The notes beneath the pieces were generated by a model. The model worked only from the letters and a program-made list of their open reading frames with translations. It was not told where the DNA came from and searched no databases. Positions 1-12,800 of a stretch of 64,000 nt of DNA are shown piece by piece; the first letter of the stretch is position 1, and every line of letters starts with the position of its first letter. The DNA is from Nothophaeocryptopus gaeumannii (taxonomy: Eukaryota > Ascomycota > Dothideomycetes > Mycosphaerellales > Mycosphaerellaceae): contig JASISA010000003.1 in assembly GCA_031771865.1 (NCBI GenBank), forward strand, positions 496,001 through 560,000, read 5' to 3'. The position numbers were made by a program, and so were the translations under genes.

Positions 1-51
1 TATTGCTATCGCTCTATCGACTGCCCAACCTGTCAGGAGTGTTACTGTGGC

Positions 52-518
52 GGTCAAAAACCTTGAGACTCGCGGCCCGCAGAGCCTCAGGAGGCTCTGG
101 ATCCTCCAAATGTCGATTTGTATATAGATTTGGCGTGTAAATACACAAAACAGGACCTAACTAGGCCCTGATTGTCCCAGCTTTCTACATATGATCGGTC
201 TTAAGTGAGTGAGTCGCTTTAGCGACGAAGTGAGTCATTCCTCGCCTCCAAAGGACGATTTGATATAATCCTATACGGAGTCTTAGGCTCGGTGCGTGCG
301 CATCGCGAACAACACCTTAAAATTGGCAATACCGCTAACCTTGGGCAAAACTTTGGCTTCAAAACGATAAGGACGATATATGAGATATTTACGGGAGATT
401 GACACATCACTGGCGACGCAGAAGACCGTCTTTGTATGACAAAACGGCGGTATAGTCGGTCCTTGGCATCGCGCTCACGTGCAGCGTTCCCCGCAGCCAA
501 GTCTCAAGGTTTTTGGCC
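52..518. mobile_element. Short terminal-inverted-repeat element (MITE-like)
   Basis: A 19-bp arm at 52-70 (GGTCAAAAACCTTGAGACT) returns as its reverse complement at 500-518 with one mismatch, enclosing about 467 bp. Inside, 207-220 contains a small perfect hairpin (GTCGCT, TT, AGCGAC). No transposase is recognisable. A 93-codon open frame on the minus strand (219-500) resembles nothing I know. No clear target-site duplication flanks the arms. A non-autonomous DNA transposon or a fold-back remnant fits best; the class cannot be named from the sequence alone. Confidence 0.45.
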
Positions 519-1559
519 GAGATAGTATGCGGGAGGGTGCCAGCTTGACCCGAACTGCTACAAAAAGATGTTCAAGGCATAGGCTACTTGCATCCAAGTT
601 TCGAACATCGGGTAAGCCATCAAGATGATGTCTATTGACTAGGAATGGATGCTTACTTTCGAGCAGAGCTTTCCCTTGACAGTGGAGGATTGCGGAGGAC
701 GATGAGTGTACATTGACTTGATACCTGAGGACAGAACACGGGTATGCCCTCCGGCTGACTCAGCTCTTGGCGCGAGGCTCGTGTGTATTAGCTAGTCCAC
801 CCTCCGGAAAGCAAAAGGGTAAATCAGCTTTGCGACAGAACACACCCGACACAACCACTAATACGACTTTTGCAAATAGAAAAGCACAATTCTTCGGCTT
901 CCGCTCTATCTAGCGATATTACTTTTGTAGACTGAAAAGGCCGGGCGAGGCGTAGAGAGCGGACAGAGTAAGGCTTGGCGTTTACCGTTTTGGCTTCCAC
1001 ACCTTGTCCACCTTCTCATGGACTCCTTAATTAACACATTAACTTGCATCAAATGGTTATAAGCCCCTCTCGCAATTCTTCTGCACATTGTAAAGCGTAT
1101 GTTCCATTGCATTTGTCAGGATTAGTTAATTCTCGCAGGCGCTGGGCTGAACTCGAAGGGCGCAGAGCACCTAGAGCCCCAAGCAGCCGCGGGACTACTA
1201 ACCTCGACAACAACAACATATCGGCGCAGAGCTATATGAACAGTAACGAGGACGCAGAGTACTCGCCTACAGGCCCGAGCCGAGAGGTTATCGAAGACGA
1301 AACCACCGGCATCGACAGCCTGAACCTCGACCAAGATCATAAGAAGAAAGCCCGAAGAAACGCGTTATAACGACACGCCAGTACAACTGGGGCCAGAAGC
1401 TGCCACCGACCGAGGGCGATGGTTGATTGTAGCCTTGGACAGTAGACTGGCGCGAAGGTGATACGATCTATTCCTCGCTTCCAAAGAGCCACTGGAGTAC
1501 TTGAGCGCAAAAGCTTCCTTTCAACAAGGCAGTCCACCAGTACTGACATCTGACAGGGT
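519..1559. other. Gene-poor stretch, nothing recognised
   Basis: About 1 kb between the inverted-repeat element and the first recognisable piece of the NRPS-like pseudogene. Open frames here (for example 1044-1370 on the plus strand) are short, compositionally ordinary and match no family I recognise. The missing N-terminal half of the adenylation domain would be expected here but is not visible, so the pseudogene looks truncated on this side. Confidence 0.5.
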
Positions 1560-4240
1560 GCCGGTAGGCTTATATTACTTGCAACAAAACTCAGGTGACA
1601 GTACTGAACATCTCAAAGGAATCATCATGGATATTATAATGCCGTCTTTGTGCGACCTTCGATGTGTACTGGGCCCGTCAGATGTCTTGCCCAACATTGA
1701 CCTCATTGAACTCCTGCTAGAGCATGCGGGTATTGACATCTGGAGCATGATATATTCCTTGGTCGACGAATTGGGAGAGACCCCTGACGTGCTGGCAACA
1801 TTCAGAACGTGTGGATCTAAGTTCATTTGTGCATCAGGAGGCGAGTTGGACCTGCGATATGCACGTGAAGTATGAAATTGACTCTTCGTCAACAATAGGC
1901 CCAGTGAGTCCAGATATCGCTCGCAAGTCGACGAGAACATCAGAATTCTGAACTTGACTGAAACCATGGAGGGTCTCTTCATTAGAAACCTTTGGGTTGA
2001 GAGGCAAGCCTTCCTCTGATTTGCGTTCCATCCGTGGTCCGGCTTTGAGTTCAAAGAGATCGAGGCCGACACCTACGAGCATTGGATCCACCAAAACGAG
2101 CACTGGGATTTGTTCCAGTGCATCTTCCAAACGTGCCCTGACAAGGACTGCGTAAATTTGAAGAATCTGTACGTCAAGCATCCGACAAAACCTGGTCTCT
2201 GGGCTTTCAAAGGCCGCAGTGACGACATTGTTGTGCTTTTCAATGGATACAAGATCTCACCCTTATCACTTGAGGCTTTCATTTCGACTCATCCTGCCAT
2301 TGATAGCTGCCTTGCGGTGAATGCATCACGCCTTTACATTGATGCCCAAGTCTGAATATCCTCTAGATCGGAAGCGGGAAACGTCAAGGTGGGCTCCTTA
2401 TTGAATTGAAATACCCATCAGCAAGAGACAACGAGCTCTTCGACAGCATTTGGGGAACGGTCGAACGGGCCATGGCAAACTCGCTCCACGAAGCGCAGCT
2501 TCACAGATTGTACGTCGCATTCGCAGAGCACGAGAAGCCTTTCATCAAGACCGATAAAGGGACGGTGAAGCGTGCCGCTACTTTGAGGCTGTACAATGAC
2601 TACATTGATCGCTTTTACGACAGCAGAGAGGAGGAGCCAGAAGCTGTGTCGATCGATGTCAGCTCGCCTGACTCCCTCATGCACTCTCTTCGTGGACTGA
2701 TCGGCTCCTCGTTGCCCGCTATATATGATGCGTCGCCGGATACAGACTTCTTCGACCTCGGACTGGACTCATTGTTCGTTTTTCAGGCCGTTAATACCAT
2801 CCGTAGTAATCTTGGTTTGCAGGATCAACTGGCGCTTCGACACGTGTACGCAAACCCGACACTTGCAAAGTTTGCAGCTATTCTGTTTCAGCTGCATCAA
2901 GAGACAAAAGCAGGTCAAGCAGATTCGCAAGACGCGGCTGCAGATCATGTTAAAGAGCTCATCCGGCAACATAATATTCGACAATCGTTCCGGATGAACA
3001 GCTTTGATTATGTGAATCCGAGCTATTACATGGGAATCAACCTGTACTTTCCCCTCCAAGAAGGAGTAACTTTCCAGGAGGCATTTACCAAGTTGCAAAC
3101 CGGACTTGCTCGCACGTTGCAGCTCAATCCAGCGCTGGATGGTCGAATGATGGTTGGAGACAATCAAGAAATTAGATACAGGAAAGGCGACACACAGTAG
3201 TCTCCCAAACCTCGTCAGCTGGCTTTCAACGACTTGTCTGAGTGCGTGCCATTATTTGAAAGACTACGGGCGAAGGGCTTCCTGCCATCGTCTCGTCTGT
3301 ACCCGATGACTTGGTTCTTCCGTGCCCCACATTCCCGTCATACCCAGCAGACATCATAATATCCCAGGCCAATTTCGTCAAATGAGGTGTCATTCTTGCT
3401 AGCAACTTCCACCACGGATGTCTCGACGGAGTCGGCATTATGATCGCTCTGCAAACTCGGGCTGAGAGCTGCAGATTTATCAGTGGAGATTCCAAGGCGA
3501 CCTGCAGCTGGCTCGATTCTGAGAGTTTCAATCACAGCTTGCCGGACATCTTGCATGAAGTCGAGGGCTATACACGGGCCCCGGAGGAGATTGATCTTTG
3601 GGCCTGGGGTTTCTTGCTATTCCTTCAACCGGAAGGCTTTGAGCATAAAGCCCAAGTCAACGCAATGGCCAATGGCATCGTCAATGGCTTCAATGGTAGA
3701 AAGGAGAACGCAAGGGCTTTGCCTCCACCGCCTGTCTGGCCTCCCAAAACAGTCTGGCCTCCGCTACCCGATCCCGCTGGCTGTTGCCTGAGGACGACAA
3801 TGTTCCTCATCACTCCGGAAAACGTTGAGAACTTGAAGCAGCACGTCACAGCCGATCCAGAAGCAGATGGCATCCACGTCTATTAGTGACATTGTGCAAG
3901 CGGTTTTCTAGAGAGTTGCTATTCGTGCTCGATACAAAGTCGCAATTAAAAATTCGAGGAGAGAAGATTGCACCCGAGGACATCGCCATCCTGGAATCAC
4001 CAATTGATGGTCGCCCTTACTTCTCATCTCTTCTTCCCTCGTCTTACAGGGGCAGTACGCTCATCCTCAACCGACCAACAATGAACGTGGGAACACTTTG
4101 CTCACCAGATACAACCATTGGCAAAGTGGCAACGATACTTCGCGAGGCCGCATCGCGCATCACAACATCTCTTGTTCACGACGCCTTCACTCTCCTGCTC
4201 AAATTCGACCGAATCCGCTTGGCTCCTGCCACGTGTGACT
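1560..4240 (+). pseudogene. Decayed NRPS-like gene: adenylation - carrier - acyltransferase
   Basis: Pieces of one large enzyme lie in order but in shifting frames. At 1640-1875 is the middle of an adenylation domain (LPNIDLIELLLEHAGIDIW). At 1909-2355 is its C-terminal part, with GRSDDIVVLFNGYKISP as the A8-like core and an in-frame TGA at 2017. At 2406-3200 is the end of the adenylation domain and a carrier domain with the phosphopantetheine site DLGLDSL, followed by the start of a BAHD/trichothecene-acetyltransferase-like domain. Its HHGCLD motif (HxxxD) lies near 3410. The last recognisable piece is DGRPYFSSLLPSSYRGS at about 3995-4060. Stops at 1873, 2017, 2353, 3198 and 3884 and several frame changes cannot be explained by introns. 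The first half of the adenylation domain is missing. Intact relatives activate a carboxylic acid on a carrier and pass it on; the substrate cannot be read here. It lies directly upstream of a decayed siderophore transporter on the same strand. Confidence 0.75.
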
Positions 4241-4399
4241 GCCAAAGAGGATCGATACTCCCGCTCGCGCTCCTCGTATATATTCTCCAGGCAGAGACAC
4301 GACGACGACGACGTCGTTGCGGATATTTCGTCAAGCAACCGCAGCCATGTCGCACATCGAGCAAGGCTTCTTCTCCGGCCACATGCGGGTCCAAGGGCC

Positions 4400-6314
4400 C
4401 ACTGAACGACAACGTCGAAGTTCACTCCGGCAGCAATGTCCCCGACTATGTTGTGTCACAAGAGGCTCAACCTGGTGTCCAGAACATTGAAGCCGTGACC
4501 ATGGTTTGGTGGAGCACTGCGCTGGCAATTGCCTACGTCCTGACATGGTTTAGCTACTTCGTAGAGGGACTGCTATCAGGCAAGTCTACTGCGGCTCGAA
4601 ATGGTACATGCACATCAACTCACCATCGTCGACAGGCATGCAGACGGCCCTGCTTCAATTTGTTACCTCAGCCTTCGCAGAGCACAGTCTGACGCCGACT
4701 ATGCGCGTAGTGGCAGCTGTGGTAGGGTATGTGGTCCACGACCAGAAACCAGCTATCTTTTGGTCTTGCAAGTGTGCTAAGATAGTACTCCAGGGGCTGT
4801 ACGAACTTCAATATTGCTAAGATCCCGGACGTATTCGGCCGGCCTCATGGCTACCTTCTTTGTATCATCCTGGCGGTCATGGGTTTGATCATGATGGCTG
4901 CGTGTCGAGAGGTCGAGGCCTACGCGGCCGCAATGGTCTTCTACACCGTCGAATATACCGGTTTGCAATACTGCCTTAGCGTCTTTGTTACTGATACTTC
5001 ATCTCTAAAGAATCGAGGGTTGAAGCAGGCCTTTGCGTACAGCCCTAATATGATCACTGTGAGTGTTGCTAGGGATCAACCTCGTGCAAATGACTATTTG
5101 ATCCGGCCAATGTTGGTTGGCGGGCCCAATCTCAACATCATTCCTCAACGAATCGAGCTGGCCATAGGCCTTTGCCATGTTTACAATCTTAGTCCCGGCC
5201 GTCACGCTCCCATTATTCGGCCTCATACACTGGAGCCACCTTAGGGCGAAAAAGCAAAATGTTGTGCCGGGACGTGACAGCGACAGAATTACCTGGCAGT
5301 CTCTCGTCTAACCTTATTACTGTCAGGAATTTGACCTGCTCGGCTTGCTGTTGCTCACAGCTGGGGTGGCCTCGTTCCTGCTGCCATTCAATCTTTGGCT
5401 ATTGCAACCCAAGGGCTGGGCATCTCCACTGATCATATGCTCGTTGGTCTTCGGCTTCCTACTGCTGGTGCTGTTCGTCTCGTGGGAAAAACTTTTCGCC
5501 CCGGTCGCGTTCCTCCCCTACTGGCTATTGCTGGATTGGACAGTCGTACGAGTCTGTATTCTGAGCGCAGTACTGTTCTTCCATTATTTTGCTGGTACAG
5601 CTATTTCAGCTCCTACTTGCAGGTTGTTAACAATCTCAGCCTTACTCATGCCAGCTATCTCATCAACACCTATGCCATCGGCAGTGTGCTCGTCGGACTT
5701 GCTACTGGGCTGGTCATTCATTATTCTGCACGATTCAAGCCCACGGCGCTGTACTTTGGAGTGTCCATGAGTATTTTCGGATGTGGACTCATGCTTCACT
5801 TCCGGCAGGCAAATGGAGATGTCGTTTACTTAGTGATGTGCCAGATTTTCATCGCTTTTGGTGCAGGCGCAATCATCAGTAAGTTCATTTACCCACACAA
5901 TGTATCCAGACGTAATTGCTAACGAGTTCAGTCGCCGATCAAATCGCAATCCTTGCCGTGACATCTCACCAATACATCGTTGTGGCTTTGGCGACTCTGG
6001 GCTTCTTTGGGAAAATCGGCGGGCTGAGCGTGACTAGTGCCATTTGCAAATACTTTCCCAAAGAAGCTTCTTGAGTGCCTTCCAGCTGAGGTATTCTACA
6101 ACCTGATCTGTTGACCATCTACGGCGACCTTGTCACCCAGTTGTCGTATCCTGTCGGCTCACCGACTAGGTTGGCGATTCAGAAGGCTTACGGGGCTGCT
6201 CAGAAAGATATCTTGATCGCAGGTACTGCTGTTTGGGCGCTTGAGATTGTTGCTGTGCTCTTGTGGCGAAACATTCGCGTGGACTTCAAGCAGACGAAGG
6301 GCCAGGTAATCTAG
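4400..6314 (+). pseudogene. Decayed siderophore-iron transporter (MFS, SIT family)
   Basis: Fragments match the fungal siderophore-iron/H+ symporter family along nearly its whole length: VQNIEAVTMVWWSTALAIAY (TM1), FVTSAFAEHSLTPT, ADTSSLKNR-like VTDTSSLKNR, ILVPAVTLPLFGLIHW, CWYSYFSSYLQVVNNL, and the C-terminal signature GDLVTQLSYPVGSPTRLAI. Several introns still splice in frame: a GC-AG intron at 4580-4635, then 4727-4793, and a GTAAGT...TTCAG intron near 5880-5931. The gene is nevertheless broken. There is an in-frame TAG near 5164 in the GPISTSFLNESSWP segment, an in-frame TAA at 5309, a one-base frame change near 5575-5590, and stops with a frame change near 6072-6100. An intact homologue imports Fe(III)-siderophores across the plasma membrane. 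The splice-site retention suggests recent decay. Confidence 0.8.
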
Positions 6315-7219
6315 ACGGGTAATGGGCTCAGACAACGTGTCTGCGATTCTCTTAATTCTCTATATTCGAGCTTCGTTCTCACTGTACGACCTGGGAAGAT
6401 ATGATACGTGTGATCATTGTGTAGGGTCCAGACCAGCGTCAGTGGGACTGATAGAAAGGTGGACAGGCTGCTTTCGAGCACCATGATTCGAAAACCCGGA
6501 TGTCGGATGCATTTGAGAGACACCATTCGAAAACCCAAATTTCGGAGCGTGGAAAAGACGCATCCAGGATTCCGGGAATGTGGACTGGCCTGGAGAAGGG
6601 ATGCGATGCGAGAGCGGACGGGTTTTCGTGCTTTCATATTCCTGCGGCCGTATGTGGAAGTAACAGAGGTTGTTGCCAATATATACTACATACTCACCAC
6701 GTCAAAGCCGAATGTGGACTTCGCCGCTGTGGCTCTCGGACTGCGGTCAACAACTGATCCCACTGTCTCGTCATCACAGCTACCCAACTTCAACAGAGCA
6801 CGATATCCTGCTCATCTTGCCCAATCCAAGTTTGGAGAAGTCGTGTGTTGTCGCCATCAAAGCTCTACCACCCTAACCGGTCAAATGCAAAAGATATCCC
6901 AGGCTCAGCAGCAAGCAGAAGCCCTTGTACCTGCCCTGTATCATTCGCGCTTGATGAACATCTCAAGCTTTTCAAAGGGCCGCCAAGCTCTCGTCATCGG
7001 ATTCGAATTCCCAGGCATCATCGCCGCACTGAAGCGCCAGCAAGAGTAGTATCGTGTCTTAAGGAGGTAGCCAGTCCCTGTCATCAACGCAAAGGTCAAC
7101 AAGGGTATTCGTGTTGTACGTGGGGATACCAATAAACGTATCTCCTGAGATTGGACGGTAGTAGCAATGTCTGTCTTCCCATTCAAGACATCGAACTGGT
7201 ATGAGACGACCTCGGATCT
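6315..7219. other. Intergenic, no gene recognised
   Basis: Long open frames (6417-7049 plus strand, 6311-6679 minus strand) overlap each other and show no family signature. The 12-mer ATTCGAAAACCC occurs twice (about 6486 and 6527), with similar flanks, as a small direct repeat. At 7059-7298, minus strand, a frame reads LSASLKIRGRLIPV, which may be a remnant related to the neighbouring HET-like fragment. Confidence 0.4.
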
Positions 7220-7648
7220 TCAGCGAGGCTGAGAGTAAACGGCTGTGAGGAATACTAGGGTCAGAGAATTGCACGTCGACGTTAGTAATAGTTGACATGT
7301 TCGGGTATCTACCGGGGTAGTACGCATGCTATCTGATCGTGTTAGAGATGCATTGTTGCATTGTAGGGCACCTTTGTAGCCGCACCGAAACTCGAACTCA
7401 TTCGCACGAGGTGTCGAGTGTAGGCTGAAGTCTGTGTTGCCAAATTCGACATTAGTATCATTGCCGTTGAGCGAGACGCAAATAGGACAGCCATAGTCAG
7501 CGGACGCCTTGAGGGAACGGAAGTCGTCATGGTGAGTTCGGAAGGGCCGTATCTCGCGTTGTCTGGCATGCTGCCATTTGCCTTGTTGATCCCATGAGCC
7601 ATCCGCAAAGGCCGTTGAGAGGCAGCTCTGGCAGAAGCTCGACGCCAT
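7220..7648 (-). pseudogene. HET-like protein N-terminal fragment
   Basis: The frame begins with a CxxC (SFCQSCLS) and continues to HHDDFRSLKASADYGCPICV. This cysteine-plus-GCxxC layout is typical of the region that precedes the HET domain in fungal heterokaryon-incompatibility-like proteins. The HET core itself is absent: the frame stops after about 142 codons, and only a second, differently framed stretch (7059-7298) follows. HET proteins of this kind mediate nonself recognition and cell death in fungi, but this copy is too short to do so. The call rests on motif layout only and could be wrong. Confidence 0.35.
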
Positions 7649-8149
7649 GAGACTATCAGCAGACCTGGACATGACAGAGCACCAGGATTGAGATGCTCAG
7701 GGCCTGGACTTTGTCGTCCCATCTCGCCGTGGTCGCCTCGCTTGCGAACATGGCTGGTGCTTTGAGCAGCTCGAATATCGTTCGCCTTGTCTACACTCTA
7801 CACACTTGGTGATGCGGCACTCTCTGCTCTCGCCGATTCTGAAGACCAAGCGTAACAGCTGCATACCAAGCGGGCGGTGTGAGGAGAGAAGTCAAGTGGA
7901 TGTGGCCGGGAAGGAGCGTCATCGTTTCCAAGATCTCACTTTAAATTGCACGAGGCACCCCCACAAGGAGATCGACCTGGTCGTAGATCCCGGCACACCC
8001 AATCTCACAACGTTATTCAAGATTCCCAGCTGAGCAACTTCACCTCGCACAAAGGCAGCATTCTCGAGGCGTGTTGGTGTGCAGGCGATTTGCGTGGGAG
8101 GCGAGTGCAGGCGAGGTCCACCGAGCAGGGGCTTGCAGCGACGCCTGAA
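7649..8149. other. Intergenic, likely 5' region of the Srf1-like gene
   Basis: About 500 bp between the HET-like fragment and the next start codon. The open frame that runs into the Srf1-like gene from 7946 lacks family similarity before 8150 and is taken as 5' untranslated sequence. No other feature was seen. Confidence 0.4.
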
Positions 8150-9277
8150 ATGCAGCAACGCGCCGCCCCTCTCCTATCACATGCCCAGGCCAGCAGCAAC
8201 ACAACAGCGGGTGAGGAGAACGACGATATCGATCCGCATCTCCCAAGCTCAATACCGCCGTGGGTACACATCAACGAGAATGACGAGAAAGCACCCTTCC
8301 TAGAACCGGCGCCGGTTGTCCTGAATACGCGACATTACAAGCCGCCTGCGAAATATGCGCCTGGACGAAAGGTCGATGCGCTTCGAGATGCGGAACCTCC
8401 TTTACTGTCAGCACCGATCGCGGATCATCAGGTGCGATGGATACCTTTCATGCATTCGGGTCCAAATCCGCAGGAGTACCGCGGCGAATCGCGCGTCATG
8501 GGCGCGCAATGGATGGAGCAAAATATGGCAATATATGGGCGAGGATGGGAAGAGGAAGACGATTTACACCCCGAAAGAATGAGCAAGCCGCGCGGGTTCA
8601 GTGGTCTTATGTACAGGGGAAAGTGGCTCGTAAGTCCTGAGAGACAAGAGAGGACAGTTATGCTATTCTGGCGATTGCTCTTGAAGAACGCCTTCGTACC
8701 TCTGATCTGCCGGGTGGTAGTACTTGCCTTCTCCTGCGCTGCACTCGGGATCTCGAGTACAATCTATGAATCGGTGCAGACCGTCAACGCCGACCCTAAC
8801 CCAAACAATCAGTGTGCGCCGCGCGCGTCAACGTACATGGGCATCATCGTCAGCACGATCGCCATTCCGTATATTGGATACGTGACTTGGGATGAATACA
8901 CCAGCAAGCCGTAAGTTTCCCAAGTCTTGACAATAGTGTGAACACATATTGACTTTGAATGTAGTCTGGGCCTCCGCTCTGTCCCAGCGAAAATGCTGCT
9001 CCTCCTCTGCGACCTCTACTTTATTGTCTTCTCCGCCTCCAATCTCTCCCTCGCCTTCAGCGCGCTTCTCGACGACAGCTGGGCCTGCTACGAAGAAGGC
9101 TACGCCATTATCGGCGATATCTCTGTTCAGATACCACGAACGTGTCCTAATAATCAGGGGATATGCTACAAGCAGCGCGCCCTCTCTGGTGTCCTTCTCG
9201 TCAGCTTGTGCGCTTGGCTGCTATGTTTCAGCATCAGTGTGCTCAGAGTCGTGGAAAAGTTGAGACTGGAACATTAG
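8150..9277 (+). CDS. Srf1-like membrane protein (regulator of phospholipase D)
   Basis: Two exons, 8150-8910 and 8965-9277, joined by a GTAAGT...GTAG intron, give 357 residues. The soluble N-terminal half carries the conserved PPWVHINENDEKAPFLEP and RGESRVMGAQWMEQNMA stretches seen in fungal proteins annotated as Srf1. It is followed by about four hydrophobic segments: around FVPLICRVVVLAFSCAALGI, the STYMGIIVSTIAIPYIGYV segment, MLLLLCDLYFIVFSASNL and LSGVLLVSLCAWLLCFSISV. In yeast Srf1 activates phospholipase D Spo14 at membranes. The start at 8150 was chosen because upstream sequence has no conserved look and the next methionines lie inside conserved blocks. The family call is from recall of the conserved blocks, so the specific role is inferred. 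Confidence 0.7.
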
Positions 9278-9817
9278 AACGATTTCAGATGAAGCTTTCG
9301 AGAACAACGAGGTTGCATGACGGGAGGCATGCTACGAATGATGAGTTACGACTTTTTGTTGTGTGAGAAGGATCTTGAATACCCGCATACGGTGGCGTTT
9401 GTACAGAATTCGGCATGGCAAGGGGGTTTGACAATTTCCTTAGCGAGCGCTGGAGTATACTGGACAGTGTGAAGAGTATCTCAGATGATACTATTAGAAA
9501 GTGTTAGCCAATATAGCCGTCTTTCGGCCGCACTGTGTACAAGCTACGAGCCTGAGGCAAGAACGCTCGGGCCATCACTTCGGCTTAGGCCGGAAGCATC
9601 CGCGACGCGCTCGGGAATTCGCGTCTTCTCATCGCGCGGGAGTGCAACCGCAGGTACAATTGCAACAACTAACAACATCCCATTGCATATTGGACTACGC
9701 CGTAATGCGCTTGACACATTTTGATTGACCGGCCTCATCCTCTATCTGGATGGGACGACTGCTACGTAGACTAGAGTCCTCTTGTGGACTGGAACGAGAA
9801 GCAGCAGCCCCCTCACA
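9278..9817. other. Intergenic, nothing seen
   Basis: 540 bp between two genes on the same strand, holding the terminator of one and the promoter of the next. Open frames are short and unconvincing. No canonical TATA box or repeat stood out. Confidence 0.4.
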
Positions 9818-12800
9818 ATGTCTGACCCCAATTCGACACAGTATGCGATTCTGGATGCGAATGGTGCTGTGGTCAAATGGCTGGATGAGCATGCAGCGTC
9901 GTGTCGCCGAATAATTGCACAAGATACTGAGCTCATCAATTCAAGATGGCAGACTCAACTGATCGACTGGGACCTTCGATGCCGTATACTCCACCAACTC
10001 GCGCAGTGTTGCGGCGGCACCGGCATCGTGGACCACACGACACTCTTTCAGGAGGGCACAGAGCTTCTCGGCCGGTATCTATCACTTGATGGTTTTGCGC
10101 AGATCCGATGGCTGGAGACCGATTCACGGGTACGAATTTGGTTACATCACGCGAGTGGTACAGACATGGTCAGACTCAGCATGACAGATGGGCACCTGGA
10201 TGCAAACTGCAGTCGGTACTTGGAGACTCCTGAGGGACAGGCTCTACACCATCGCACGATGATTAACAGGGAGCAAATTGACAAGCTACACAGGCTGCTT
10301 GGGACGCCTCTGAATACCCGTGATGTACCTTCAGGTATGCCACCTATGCCATCGATACTTGGATCGCCTGCTCCACCGCTTCCAACGGCTCAGGGATTGT
10401 CTATGGTCGGTCCTCGACCACCGCTCGCGCCAGTCTCAACGAACACCGCTATTCAGACGGAAGTCAGTGCTTCGCAATCGCTAAAGCGGAAGAGAGAAAT
10501 ACAGCCCAGCCAGCCCGCTCACCCCCCCTCACTGGACGACTCGGATGATGAGGACGCGTTACAAGGCCAAGTTGATGCTACACAGGCCCGTATAGCAGCC
10601 ATTCGCGACCGTATTGCGCAGGAAGACGTACTCGTACCGACCAAAAAGGCGAAAAGCAGTTCCAAGCGGGCGCCGCAAGCAGCTCCTGCACAGCCGACTT
10701 CGGATCTGAGCAGAGGCCAAAGAGCCACAGCTACCGTCCAGGACCTTCAGAACGTCGCACCAAAGCTCGAAAACGCACGGCCCCAATCAATCAAACTCGA
10801 GCCCAAGGACGAAATCAGATTGATCATTAGAGCCACTGGCAAGCCACTGTGTCATCTGAAGGTAACTTCCGAGACGACCGTCTCCAAAATTATCCGCTCG
10901 GCAAAGAAGTTCTTCAATGTCGCACCTGGATCTCATGTGGAGCTCCGTGCCTTGAATAATTCTGTTTTCGATCCGCTGAGTACTGTGCGAAATGTCAGGA
11001 TCAAAGACAAGGACACCGTCCATCTCCATGCCAAAAAATTTCTTGAGGGCGTCACAAAGCTGGAAAGTTGCACGGCGAATGAAATTCAGAGAGAGATCAA
11101 GAGCGAGACAAAGAGTGAGCAAAAGGCAGAATCTTATCTGGAATCGCTCTTGCGCGAGCTTTCTATTCTGTATCCGGGAAGGCCTCGCGATGAGCTTGTA
11201 AAGATGGCGCGCGATATCCATCTGAGCGCAGATCAGCGCGATGTCCAGCCAGCCTCTCACTCTCGCAACGTGGTCGATTTCGCATCGAGCGTTAACCGGG
11301 CACCACCGATGGCTTCTCACTCAGCTCCTGTCGTTGATCTCACATCCAGTAGCCCCCCAGCACCTCCAGCTCCACCCGTCCGAACGGAGCCTCTCCTGTG
11401 CCCTGAACAGCAAGAGGTTGTCGATTTGATTATGCAAGGTTGGAATGTGTTCTATACAGGCTCGGCCGGTTGCGGAAAGTCCACTGTGCTGAAGGCGTTT
11501 ACGTCTCAATTGCGAGATATAGGCAAAACAGTCCGGATCGTCGCCCCTACAGGTAAAGCCGCCCTCGACATCAATGGATCAACTACATGGACGTAAGTAC
11601 CTTGATAGTCTTGAGCATCTTCAGAAATGATACATTTCTGAGGCTTTCGCTGACTCTTCGGACTCTCAGCTACGCTGGATGGACGCCGGGACACATGAAA
11701 CGCCCCTTGGACAATCTCGTCAAAGCTGCACACGGAAAATACGTTACGAAGCGCTTTAGGACTACGGATGTTCTCGTGATCGACGAGATCAGTATGGTTG
11801 AAAATCACCTTTTATCTCGACTGGATGCCATCATGAGAGCAGGTAAGCTATCCTGAACTGGTGATTCATCGAGCCCTCTCCCTCAGGGCGAGCTCCTAAA
11901 CTCATCCCCAATACCGCTTTAGAGAGCCAAAGACGGTCGCACTGAAAGAGGGGCGGTCGCTGACACTGTCATAGGACGCGGAAATTACAAGCCATTTGGC
12001 GGTGTCCAGCTAGTTGTTACCGGAGACTTCTGTCAGCTCCCACCGGTAAAGCCTTTCCAGTACTGCATGACGTGCGGCAAAGAGCAATCACGAAGAGCTG
12101 GGCCGAACGGAGAGGTGATTTATCGATGCCCACAGCACGGAGAATGCAATGACGATGACAAGTGGGCTTTCCGCAGTTCGGCCTGGGAGCTGTGCAACTT
12201 CAAGCACATCAACCTCACCAACATCCACAGACAGAGCGACCAAGTCTTCATCAAGATCCTGCAAAAGCTACGTGTTGGGAATCATCTCACGAATGCAGAC
12301 CGGCAAATGCTGCTGGATCATCCTCACGATGTGAAGAATGCGGTGAAACTCTTCCCCACGCGAGAGGAAGTGAGGCGAATCAACAACGAAGAGTTTGAGC
12401 GTCTCAAGACCGCGAAGAGGAGCTACTCGTGTCTGGACTACTTCAGTTGGAATCAAGTCCATGGAAATCTGGAGAGCAAGGGCGGGAGATCACCGACCGA
12501 CGGCTCCTTGGACGCTCTTCGAGAGCACAAACTCGAGAGCTCTGTCGAGTTTCGGGCCGGCATGCTCGTGGTCCTCTTGGTCAATCTGGATATCGCAAAC
12601 GGCCTGGTGAACGGCAGTCAAGGCAAAATCATCTCCTTCGAGCCCTATGCAGAATCAAAACTACCCAGACCCGCCATGAGAGAGGGCGACAGCTTCTCCT
12701 CCTCCCAACGAGGAGGCCGCTCCTTCAAAGGCCCATTTCCAAAAACCTCCCGCCGCGGCAGACAAGCATCACCAGAACCTCCGCCCCCTGTCTCAGGCGA

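Noticed and set aside
7255..7323. Intron joining the HET-like fragment to the SASLKIRGRL frame
   Set aside because: Donor, branch site and acceptor look good, but the removed length is a multiple of three and leaves the reading frame on the path to the stop at 7220, not in the wanted frame.
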